From positions 19,552 through 30,937 of the forward strand of contig VBLN01000027.1 in assembly GCA_005878685.1 (NCBI GenBank): 11,386 nucleotides of DNA. The letters run 5' to 3'. A program made the position numbers and the translations under genes. This document shows, in pieces, positions 1 through 6,640 of this stretch; the stretch's first letter is position 1, and each line of letters starts with the position of its first letter. Source of the DNA: Deltaproteobacteria bacterium (lineage in GTDB: Bacteria > Desulfobacterota > Binatia > UBA9968). The notes under the pieces are model-generated. The model worked only from the letters and a program-made list of their open reading frames with translations, was not told the DNA's origin and did not search any database.

Positions 1-395
1 GATTAGAGGGTCACTCGGATGCCGACGTTCTCATCCATGCGTTGATGAACGCGCTTTTGGGTGCCATGGGGAAAGGAGACATTGGAATCCATTTCCCGGA
101 CACGGATTCCCGCTATAAAGGAATTTCAAGCGAGAGACTGCTTGCGCGAGTGCTGCGGATGGTGGATCAGGAGGGGCTTGGCCTCATGAACGGAGACATC
201 ACCCTTATCGCTGAGAAGCCCCGGTTGGCGCCTTTCTTTCCGGAGATAAAGAAAAATCTGTCGCGACTCCTGAAAGTGCCGCCGAGTCGGCTCAATATCA
301 AAGCCGTCACCACGGAAGGGTTAGGCTGGGTGGGCGAAGGACGCGGGATCGCCGCCACGGCTGTCGTGTTACTTCGAAGAAAACGGCGGGGCTGA
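1..395 (+). CDS. ispF: 2-C-methyl-D-erythritol 2,4-cyclodiphosphate synthase, 3' part
   Basis: This is the C-terminal part (about 131 of the usual ~160 residues) of the MEP-pathway enzyme that cyclises CDP-methylerythritol 2-phosphate to the 2,4-cyclodiphosphate, releasing CMP, in the cytoplasm. The first whole codon is at position 3, and the gene enters from the left edge. Seen: the HSDADV motif at once, the metal-binding His of IHAL (codon 36-38, equivalent to E. coli His42), GDIGIHFPDTD, and the closing TTEGLGWVGEGRGIA block with the conserved C-terminal Ala-Val-Leu-Leu strand. The N-terminal DVH metal site lies outside the window. The reading frame is intact to TGA at 393-395. It is separated from the respiratory operon by 54 bp of AT-rich DNA. 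The family call is secure. Confidence 0.95.
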   Translation, partial: LEGHSDADVLIHALMNALLGAMGKGDIGIHFPDTDSRYKGISSERLLARVLRMVDQEGLGLMNGDITLIAEKPRLAPFFPEIKKNLSRLLKVPPSRLNIKAVTTEGLGWVGEGRGIAATAVVLLRRKRRG

Positions 396-406
396 CCAAA
401 TGAAGG

Positions 407-430
407 TTGACAAATTTTTTTATCTATAAT
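407..430 (+). promoter_or_regulatory. Promoter-like AT-rich stretch before the respiratory operon
   Basis: The gap between ispF and the 115-aa protein contains a perfect TTGACA (407-412) and a perfect TATAAT (425-430), but only 12 bp apart instead of about 17. They therefore cannot serve as one standard sigma70 pair. With 17 bp spacing, the TTGACA would face TAACAA at 430-435. The stretch is strikingly AT-rich against its surroundings and is the natural place for the operon promoter, but which hexamers are used is unclear. Confidence 0.4.
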
Positions 431-449
431 AACAAAAATCCTATCTTAG

Positions 450-797
450 GTGGCCTCAGATTCTCCCAATTCAGGCCAGCTCGGGCCGGAGCAAGAGATA
501 GAGAGATTGGCCCAAGAGATTGGTCGTCTGATCCAGAGCGCTGAGCCGGAAAGACGAGAAGATCTCAAGGAGTTGGCGTACACCCTTATCCGCGAGGAGA
601 TGTTCGAGCGGGGCTGGGGTGATGAGAAGACGGCGAGCGCGACTCCGGGTCCCTTCAATCCGTTGGGAACCGGCGTTCTCTTCTTAGTGCTGGGAGGCGG
701 TCTTTCGTTCGTCTTCGGACCGGTGGGGCTCACGCTCATGTTGTTCGGCCTGATCTTCATCGTGTGGGGCGCGGCGATCAGTTGGCTCAAGCGTTAA
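450..797 (+). CDS. Hypothetical two-helix membrane protein, first gene of the bc operon
   Basis: A 115-aa protein of unrecognised family. Residues 12-60 are charged and predicted helical (rich in Glu, Arg and Leu, amphipathic), residues 61-72 are a Gly/Pro/Thr linker, and residues 73-112 form two closely spaced hydrophobic segments joined by a short FGPVG turn, ending in WLKR. This suggests a cytoplasmic helical domain tethered by a membrane hairpin. The start is GTG at 450 (Met-Ala-Ser-Asp). No strong Shine-Dalgarno precedes it, so the start is uncertain. The stop at 795-797 is 7 bp before the Rieske ATG, which argues for cotranscription with the quinol oxidase complex. A role as accessory or assembly factor is inference from position only. 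Confidence 0.7.
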   Translation: MASDSPNSGQLGPEQEIERLAQEIGRLIQSAEPERREDLKELAYTLIREEMFERGWGDEKTASATPGPFNPLGTGVLFLVLGGGLSFVFGPVGLTLMLFGLIFIVWGAAISWLKR

Positions 798-804
798 AAA
801 GGCT

Positions 805-1313
805 ATGGCGGACGACGTAAAGAAAACTGAAGTCAAAAGAGGGATCTGGTCGCGGCGGGATTTCTTCACTCGTTTGGGCTGGAGCGGCTTCGGCATCTTC
901 GGCGCCTTCAGCCTGCTCGGCTTTATCCGCTCCGCCTTTCCACGGATTCTGTTCCAACCGCCGGCCACTTTTAAGGCCGGTTTTGCGAGGTCAGCGAAAA
1001 ATACAAGCAAGAGCAGCGGGTTTGGATCGTGCGCGCGGAGGAGGGCATCTACGCGATTTTCGCCAAGTGCACGCACCTCGGATGCACGCCACGCTGGCTC
1101 GCGGCGGAGAACAAGTTCAAATGCCCGTGCCACGGTAGCGGCTTCTACAAGTCGGGGCTCAACTTCGAAGGGCCGGCGCCGCGGCCGCTCGATCGGCTGA
1201 AGGTCACGGTCGGCGACGACGGGCAGCTCGTGGTCGATAAAAGCAAGATCTTGAGAATGGAGGCCGGCCCGGAGCCCGACGAGCAGCATCCGGAAAGCAT
1301 CCTCAAAGCTTAA
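805..1313 (+). pseudogene. Rieske 2Fe-2S subunit of the bc complex, frame-disrupted
   Basis: This is the Rieske iron-sulfur protein that takes the first electron from quinol at the Qo site. The N-terminal half (805 to about 984) has a Tat-type motif SRRDFF at residues 16-21 followed by a transmembrane helix (about 24-43), as known for Rieske proteins exported folded. The C-terminal half is in another frame, from about 984 to 1313. It holds both cluster-binding boxes, CTHLGC (1068-1085) and CPCHGSGF (1122-1145), including the disulfide cysteines, and then the GPAPRPLDR block. Joining the halves needs a -1 frame change at the TTTT run 981-984. Family proteins usually have a few more residues between FKAGF and the VSEKY-like stretch, so a small deletion of 3n+1 bases fits, as does one missing T. 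It could be a true pseudogene, a sequencing error or, less likely, recoding. Cytochrome b starts 11 bp downstream. Confidence 0.85.
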
Positions 1314-1324
1314 GCGGAATCATT

Positions 1325-2104
1325 ATGGCGTTAAAAGACAAAATCGAAGAAATAAAAAAGGACATCGTCGAGAGCCATGTGTGGAAGGCGATCTTCCGCC
1401 ACGGCTACGAAGACACGCCGCGAAACCGTGTGCTCATGGTCACAGCCAACGTCTGGCTCCACCTCCATCCGGCCAAAGTGCGCCGCCACGGCGTCCGGAT
1501 GCGCTTTACGTGGTGCATGGGCGGTCTCACGTTCCTGATGTTTCTCATGACGGTCATCACCGGCATCTATTTGATGTTTTATTACCGCCCCGTGGGGGAG
1601 TACGCCTTCGCCGACATGCAGTACTTGGAACAGGACATGCCCTTCGGCATGCTGATGCGCAACATGCCCCGCTGGGCGGCACACGCCATGGTTGTTTTCG
1701 TCTGGCTGCACATGTTCCGAGTCTTTCTTACCGGCTCGTACAAGCCGCCGCGCGAGTTCAACTGGATCGTCGGTGTGCTCTTGCTGGTGCTGACCCTGTT
1801 GCTGAGCTTTACGGGTTACCTCCTGCCCTGGGATCAGCTCTCGATCTGGGCCGTGCCCGTCGGCTCGAACATGGCGCGGGCTTCACCCCTGCTCGGCCAT
1901 GAAGGACCGTTCCACGAGTTTGTCGGTGCCAATCCGATTTACGACGCGCGCGCGTTTCTTTTCGGCGGCGGAGAGATCGGACCACACACGCTGCTGCGCT
2001 TCTATATCTTGCACTGCATCTTCATCCCGCTCGTGGCCAGTCTCTTGATGGCGGTCCATTTCTGGCGCATTCGGCGCGACGGCTTTTCTGGACCGTCGCT
2101 CTGA
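1325..2104 (+). CDS. Cytochrome b6-like subunit (N-terminal half of cytochrome b)
   Basis: This is the diheme membrane subunit of a bc/b6f-type quinol oxidoreductase, 259 aa, with about four transmembrane helices. Helix D has His230 and His245, 15 residues apart as in b6 rather than 14 as in mitochondrial cytochrome b. Helix B has His129. Its partner position 115, reading R-N-M-P where bovine reads R-Y-M-H, is Pro (CCC, 1667-1669) instead of the heme bL histidine. The TGYLLPWDQ Qo-region block is intact. Cys64 in the TWCMGG motif matches the b6 cysteine that binds the extra heme c(i). A soluble, charged extension of about 58 residues precedes helix A. The ATG at 1325 has only a weak GGA upstream. 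The gene ends at SGPSL, as is typical of split cytochrome b, and subunit IV follows 40 bp later. Confidence 0.93.
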   Translation: MALKDKIEEIKKDIVESHVWKAIFRHGYEDTPRNRVLMVTANVWLHLHPAKVRRHGVRMRFTWCMGGLTFLMFLMTVITGIYLMFYYRPVGEYAFADMQYLEQDMPFGMLMRNMPRWAAHAMVVFVWLHMFRVFLTGSYKPPREFNWIVGVLLLVLTLLLSFTGYLLPWDQLSIWAVPVGSNMARASPLLGHEGPFHEFVGANPIYDARAFLFGGGEIGPHTLLRFYILHCIFIPLVASLLMAVHFWRIRRDGFSGPSL

Positions 2105-2144
2105 ATGGTCGAGCCCTTGGAGAATTAGAGGTTGGAGGATTAAA

Positions 2145-2918
2145 ATGGCTGAAGTCGCCCCGGCAACGAAAAAACCCGCGCAGGTCGACGACAAGATTCA
2201 CACCTGGCCGCACCTCGTGCGCGGCGAGTTCCTGGTCACGATTTTCGTTCTGGTCGTGCTCACGCTCTGGGCGATGTTGCTCGACGCCCCGCTCGAAGAG
2301 CCCGCCAATCCGACAAGGACACCCAACCCTTCCAAGGCGCCGTGGTACTTTCTCGGCTTGCAGGAAATGCTCGTCTATTACGATCCCTGGCACGCTGGCG
2401 TCGTCCTGCCGACGCTCATTATCATTGGCCTGATGGTGATTCCTTTCATCGACATCAACCCGGCCGGCAACGGCTACTACTGCTTTAAAGACCGGAAATA
2501 CGAGATCCTGACGTTCTTTTTCGGCTTCCACATTCTCTGGGTGAGCATGATTATCATCGGGACGTTTTTTCGCGGGCCCGGTTGGAATCTCTTCTGGCCG
2601 TGGGAGCATTGGGACCCGCACAAGGTCGCGGCGTTGACGAACGTCGATCTGCCGTATCTCGTTGGCTTCCGTAACCAGACGTTGTCGGTCCTTTTTGGAC
2701 TGTTCTGCGTCGTCGCGTACTTCGTCGTCGGCATGGCGCTCTTCTATTACTGGGTGGTCCGGATCAAGGGAAAGGAATTCATGGAGCGATGGGGACCCGT
2801 GCGTTTTGGGATCACTGCCTTCCTGATAGTCACGATGCTCGCGCTGCCCGTCAAAATGTTCCTGCGACTCGCCTTCAACGTAAAGTACATCGTGGCGACG
2901 AAGTACATTAATATCTAG
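2145..2918 (+). CDS. Cytochrome b subunit IV-like protein (C-terminal half of cytochrome b)
   Basis: A 257-aa membrane protein supplying the C-terminal helices of split cytochrome b, including the Qo-site loop. The block SKAPWYFLGLQEML (about 63-76) is the PEWY region. The glutamate is replaced by proline (Ala65-Pro66-Trp67-Tyr68), a variation known among complexes thought to use low-potential quinones. Hydrophobic segments lie near residues 29-47, 84-102, 120-141, 180-203 and 219-240. This is more than the three helices of plastid subunit IV, so the C-terminal two look like an extension. The start is well set by GGAGG at 2134-2138, six bases before ATG. It sits between the b6-like gene and a 55-aa ORF beginning 6 bp after its stop. 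No c-type heme motif is present. Confidence 0.92.
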   Translation: MAEVAPATKKPAQVDDKIHTWPHLVRGEFLVTIFVLVVLTLWAMLLDAPLEEPANPTRTPNPSKAPWYFLGLQEMLVYYDPWHAGVVLPTLIIIGLMVIPFIDINPAGNGYYCFKDRKYEILTFFFGFHILWVSMIIIGTFFRGPGWNLFWPWEHWDPHKVAALTNVDLPYLVGFRNQTLSVLFGLFCVVAYFVVGMALFYYWVVRIKGKEFMERWGPVRFGITAFLIVTMLALPVKMFLRLAFNVKYIVATKYINI

Positions 2919-2924
2919 CCCGCG

Positions 2925-3092
2925 ATGTTCTACGTCGCTAAAGTCTTCCAGGCGCTTGGGGTCGCGGACGTGGGCTATGCTCTCTATATGGGCATCCTGC
3001 AGCACTCTTCCATGGCTGAGGAGATCGTTCTCACTTTGATCGGCGTCGGGGTCTTTTCCCTGGGCCGGACTCTGGAGAAGAGGTTAGTTTGA
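2925..3092 (+). CDS. Small membrane protein (55 aa) inside the bc operon
   Basis: A short intact ORF running from ATG 2925 to TGA 3090-3092. It fills almost all of the space between subunit IV (6 bp gap) and the multiheme cytochrome (10 bp gap). The protein begins MFYVAKVFQALG, with a first hydrophobic stretch around residues 4-25 and a second at about 34-47 (IVLTLIGVGVFSLG), and ends in the basic RTLEKRLV. Two short helices or one helix plus an amphipathic segment are likely. The GAGGA of the next gene's ribosome binding site overlaps its stop codon, suggesting translational coupling. It resembles the tiny accessory subunits of b6f and bc complexes in size and position only. No family was recognised and function is inference. 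Confidence 0.72.
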   Translation: MFYVAKVFQALGVADVGYALYMGILQHSSMAEEIVLTLIGVGVFSLGRTLEKRLV

Positions 3093-3102
3093 GGAAACGC
3101 TA

Positions 3103-5790
3103 ATGGCGGTCAGAGGCATCGACGAACGCGAGGAGAAGAAATCATACGGCAGCGTGTTTCTGCTCGGCAGCGCCCTGCTCGTTGTCGCCACTCTATGGTC
3201 GTTTTGGGACGACAACATCACGCGCCGGGCGTGGAAGGCATATCAGGCCCATTTCTACCGTCTCGATTATCAAAAGGCCAAGGCGGCCTACGCCGAAGAG
3301 GACAAAAAGCTCCAGGCCGACCCGGCCTATCAGGAGCTGGCCAAGAAGCTCGCCGCTGAGAAGCACAGCCTCGAGAAAGGCGAGTTGTCCAAGAAGCTGA
3401 AGGCGTTGGAGAGCCAGGAAAAAACCGCCACCGTCCGCTTCGGCGAACTGGACCAGGAAGTCAAGTTTATCAAGAGCGAGCTCGAAGAGGCGTGGTACGA
3501 GCACGACCACGCGCTGCAGCAGGGAAGATCCACCAAGCCGTACGAAGAGATTATCCGCGGGCTGAACGAGCGGCAGGCCAAATGGGAGCCTGCGGTTGAA
3601 AAAGCGCGGCAGGAAAAAGACCGGATCAAGGAAGAAATCAAGAAGATCACTTCAGGCGTCAAGGAGCTGGAGGACGAGCTGTCCAAAAAAACCGCCGAGC
3701 GGGACAAATGGCTGACGCCGATCCAGAACGCCACGATCGTTCAGAATCCCGTAGTCTTCTACAAGATACCGAATATCCGCCAGGTCGTACTGAACGAGTT
3801 CGACCGCAATACTTTCGACCAGCCGATCGCACGGGTGGATCGCTGCCAGACCTGTCATACGGCGGTCAACCGTCCCGGATTCGAAAAAGAGCCGCATCCC
3901 TACCGCACGCACCCGCGCCGCGAAGTGCTATTGGCCGATAACGCGCATCCGCCGGAAAAATTCGGCTGCACCCCCTGCCATGAAGGCCAAGGTCCTGCCG
4001 TCAACAGCCCCATGAAGGCGCACGGGGAGGTCCTGCCGGGCGAGCACAACTATTGGGAGCACCCGCTGCTGCGCGGCCCTAAGGTCCAGTCGAGTTGCGC
4101 CTCCTGCCATCTGAATATCCAAAGTTTTGAGGATGCCCCGCTGCTGGCTCAAGGTCAAAGGACCTTCGAGCAAATAGGCTGCACGGGTTGCCATCTAATC
4201 AAGGGATACGAAGACATTCCGAAGATCGGCCCGAGCCTCAAAAGGATCAGCGCAAAAGTCGATCCCAGCTGGATGGTCCGTTGGATCGAAAACCCGCACA
4301 AGTTCCGTCCCCGGACACGCATGCCCAATTTTGATTTCAAAGAGGATGAGGCACTGGCCATTACCGCCTTCCTGTGGTCGCTTTCCAAAGAGGAGGGCGA
4401 CAAATGGCTCCAGGAGCATCCCCTGCCTTCCGGTTACAGAGAAGGAGATCAGAATCTGGCGGCGCAAGGGAAGACTCTGGTGGAGTCCGTCGGCTGCAAG
4501 GGATGCCATGGCTTCGCTGACGGCGAGTTCTCCACGGTGGTCGGCAAGGAAAAAGATCTTGTTCCGAACCTCAAAGATATTGGCGCGAAGGTAGGTGCCC
4601 GCTGGATTTATCATTGGGTGAAGAACCCGCGCGACTTCTCCCCCGCTACGCGCATGCCGAGCCTGCGTCTGACCGATTCGGAGGCGTCGGCGATTACGAC
4701 TTATCTGACGACCTTGGGCAATAAGTCAGAGCCGATCGCGGGTGTTCAGGAGCGGCTCGCCGATAACAAGAATATCAAGCGCGGGGAGTCCCTGGTGCGC
4801 AAGTACGGATGTTTCGGCTGCCATGATATTCAGGGAATGGAGAAGGAGTCTCGCATCGGCGTCGAGCTTACGACCTTTGGCTCGAAGACCCTCGAAGAGC
4901 TGTTTTTCGGCAACCATACAGACATCCCCAATACTTGGGATGACTGGACTTATAACAAGCTCAAGACGCCCCGGACGTACGCCACCGAACGGGTCGAACA
5001 GGTAATGCCCCAGTTCGACCTTACCGATGACGACATCAAGGCCATCAGAATCGTGCTCGCCGGCTTCCAGGATAGGAAGGTGCCGCCCCGGTACCTGGCG
5101 GATCACGGCCTAAGGGTCACTCAGGTGGTTGAGGGGCGGAGATTGATGCATCAATACAACTGCATCGGCTGCCACGAGATCGAACGCCGGGGAGGATTTA
5201 TCCGAAAATACTATCAGGAAAATCCGACTCTCGCGCCGCCGGTTCTGAACGGCGAGGGAGAAAAGGTGCAGTCCCCTTGGCTCTTCAGCTTTCTCAAGGC
5301 GCCGTTCTCTATTCGTCCGTGGCTTCGATTGCGGATGCCGACCTTTGGATTCTCAGATCAGGAGGCGAACCTGCTCGTCAGTTACTTCAATGGACTTTCC
5401 AAGCTTGAGGTCCCGTACGCCTATTTTGACGAAGGCAAGGTCCCTCGAGAGCATTTGGACGCGGCGCGCGTCTTGGTTTCGAAAGACTACTTCAACTGCT
5501 TTAGCTGCCATCAGCAGGGAGAGAGGAAGCCTGAAGGCCCTGAGGAGGGCTGGGCGCCGGATTTGAATCTGGCGCGAAATCGCTTGAATCCGAACTGGAT
5601 TATTAAATGGCTGCAGGATCCGCAGAAGGTTCAGCCCGGAACCAAGATGCCGTCGTTTTTTCCGGGCGGGCCGGATAACGTCCTCGGAGGCAAGGATGAC
5701 AGACAGATTGAAGCCTTGAGAGATTATATCATGATGTCGGGCAAAGAGAGCGCGCCTGCTGAGAGCCGCAAGAAAGTCGCAAGGCGTTGA
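3103..5790 (+). CDS. Membrane-anchored octaheme cytochrome c of the bc complex
   Basis: An 895-aa protein in the place where cytochrome c1 or f would be, so probably the electron exit of the complex. Layout: a transmembrane anchor at residues 17-36, a long charged coiled-coil-like segment at about 50-200, then eight CxxCH heme sites with first Cys at 248, 289, 332, 360, 465, 570, 687 and 799. The last five each precede an MP motif (Met407, 518, 635, 745, 849) with similar sequence around it, so residues about 345-880 read as five tandem single-heme class I cytochrome c domains with His/Met ligation. The first three hemes form a different N-terminal domain lacking such Met motifs. GAGGA at 3091-3095, eight bases before ATG, supports the start. 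The C-terminus is basic (SRKKVARR). Covalent heme attachment and periplasmic location are inferred from the motifs and the anchor. Confidence 0.9.
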   Translation: MAVRGIDEREEKKSYGSVFLLGSALLVVATLWSFWDDNITRRAWKAYQAHFYRLDYQKAKAAYAEEDKKLQADPAYQELAKKLAAEKHSLEKGELSKKLKALESQEKTATVRFGELDQEVKFIKSELEEAWYEHDHALQQGRSTKPYEEIIRGLNERQAKWEPAVEKARQEKDRIKEEIKKITSGVKELEDELSKKTAERDKWLTPIQNATIVQNPVVFYKIPNIRQVVLNEFDRNTFDQPIARVDRCQTCHTAVNRPGFEKEPHPYRTHPRREVLLADNAHPPEKFGCTPCHEGQGPAVNSPMKAHGEVLPGEHNYWEHPLLRGPKVQSSCASCHLNIQSFEDAPLLAQGQRTFEQIGCTGCHLIKGYEDIPKIGPSLKRISAKVDPSWMVRWIENPHKFRPRTRMPNFDFKEDEALAITAFLWSLSKEEGDKWLQEHPLPSGYREGDQNLAAQGKTLVESVGCKGCHGFADGEFSTVVGKEKDLVPNLKDIGAKVGARWIYHWVKNPRDFSPATRMPSLRLTDSEASAITTYLTTLGNKSEPIAGVQERLADNKNIKRGESLVRKYGCFGCHDIQGMEKESRIGVELTTFGSKTLEELFFGNHTDIPNTWDDWTYNKLKTPRTYATERVEQVMPQFDLTDDDIKAIRIVLAGFQDRKVPPRYLADHGLRVTQVVEGRRLMHQYNCIGCHEIERRGGFIRKYYQENPTLAPPVLNGEGEKVQSPWLFSFLKAPFSIRPWLRLRMPTFGFSDQEANLLVSYFNGLSKLEVPYAYFDEGKVPREHLDAARVLVSKDYFNCFSCHQQGERKPEGPEEGWAPDLNLARNRLNPNWIIKWLQDPQKVQPGTKMPSFFPGGPDNVLGGKDDRQIEALRDYIMMSGKESAPAESRKKVARR

Positions 5791-5838
5791 ATAAGCCAAT
5801 ATCTTATGGTTCAGTAAAAAGTAAGAAAGGAGGGTAGT

Positions 5839-6552
5839 ATGAAGAAGATGATATCGACATTTTTATCTGGCGCTCTGTTACTCTTTCCACTTTCGGCAGT
5901 GTTGGCCTACGACGGAGGAGCGGTCAGCGATGGCGGGACCATTACAGGCTCCGTCAAGTTTAAGGGCACGGCTCCGGCGCCCAAGAAGATTGAGGCCAAC
6001 AAGGATACGGAGGTCTGTGGAAAAACCCCAAAGACCGATGCGAGCCTGATCGTCTCCGGCGGGAATCTCGTGAACGCGGTCGTCTATATCTCGGATATCA
6101 AGAAGGGCAAGAAGATGGAGCCACAAAAGGTGACGTTGGACCAGAAGGGCTGCGAATACCATCCCCACGTTTTGGCCTTTCCGGCCGGCTCCACTGTCGA
6201 GATCCAGAACCCCGATGGCATCCTGCATAACATCCACAGCTACAGCAAGGTGAACAGTCCATTCAACATCGCTCAGCCGAAGTTTAAGAAGAGCGTTCCA
6301 CAGAAGATCGACAAGCCTGAAACCATCAATGTTAAGTGCGACGTCCACGGTTGGATGAACGGTTGGCTGTTTGCGGCGGAAAATCCCTACTACGGCGTGA
6401 CGGACAATTCGGGGAACTTCAAGCTTACGGATGTTCCGCCGGGCAATTACACCGTAGAAGTCTGGCATGAGACCTTGGGCAAGACGACCCAGAAGGTGAC
6501 CGTCAAAGCCAAGGAAGAGGCTAAGGTCAATTTCGAAATGGCAAAAAAGTAG
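5839..6552 (+). CDS. Secreted cupredoxin with carboxypeptidase-regulatory-like fold
   Basis: A 237-aa exported protein with a clear signal peptide (MKKMISTFLSGALLLFPL, cleavage likely after VLA at residue 23). The middle part has plastocyanin-like type 1 copper ligands: His130 in ILHNIHS, then Cys167, His170 and Met173 in the KCDVHGWM block. This is the order His...Cys-x2-His-x2-Met seen in blue copper proteins. The C-terminal stretch from about 184 (YYGVTDNSGNFKLTDVPPGNYTVEVW) is a carboxypeptidase regulatory-like beta domain. The first part (GTITGSVKFKG) resembles the same family, and Cys60 and Cys105 could pair. AGGAGG at 5828-5833, five bases before ATG, is a near-perfect ribosome binding site. 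It is the last gene before the terminator. A role as mobile electron acceptor for the bc complex is plausible but inferred. Confidence 0.85.
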   Translation: MKKMISTFLSGALLLFPLSAVLAYDGGAVSDGGTITGSVKFKGTAPAPKKIEANKDTEVCGKTPKTDASLIVSGGNLVNAVVYISDIKKGKKMEPQKVTLDQKGCEYHPHVLAFPAGSTVEIQNPDGILHNIHSYSKVNSPFNIAQPKFKKSVPQKIDKPETINVKCDVHGWMNGWLFAAENPYYGVTDNSGNFKLTDVPPGNYTVEVWHETLGKTTQKVTVKAKEEAKVNFEMAKK

Positions 6553-6567
6553 TCAGAGAATTCTATG

Positions 6568-6604
6568 CGTGGCAGGGCGCTGACTCGCCCTGCCACGGGT
6601 TTTG
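6568..6604 (+). terminator. Intrinsic terminator of the bc operon
   Basis: A perfect 12-bp GC-rich stem (6568-6579 with 6586-6597) closes a 6-nt loop and is followed by GGTTTTGG. It lies 16 bp after the cupredoxin stop and before the convergent aldolase-family gene. The T-tract is short, but the stem is very strong. Confidence 0.85.
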
Positions 6605-6640
6605 GTTGCTTTCGATTCCAAGTCCCTAGCCGGCCGAAGT

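Noticed and set aside
407..430. Perfect TTGACA and TATAAT as one canonical promoter
   Set aside because: They are only 12 bp apart, too close for one sigma70 holoenzyme contact. Kept only as a promoter-like region.
981..987. Programmed -1 ribosomal frameshifting in the Rieske gene
   Set aside because: There is only a four-T run, no standard slippery heptamer, and no evident stimulatory stem was identified. Deletion or sequence error is simpler.
684..1289. Long minus-strand open frame opposite the Rieske gene
   Set aside because: Arg/Pro/Glu-rich translation with no family character. The plus strand shows clear Rieske motifs.
2022..3005. 327-codon minus-strand open frame opposite subunit IV
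   Set aside because: It is the His/Asp/Arg-rich complement of a hydrophobic membrane protein, a typical shadow.
6601..6640. Possible tRNA-like T-arm fragment (TTTCGATTCC) after the operon terminator
   Set aside because: No acceptor stem, anticodon arm or CCA-proximal pairing could be built around it.
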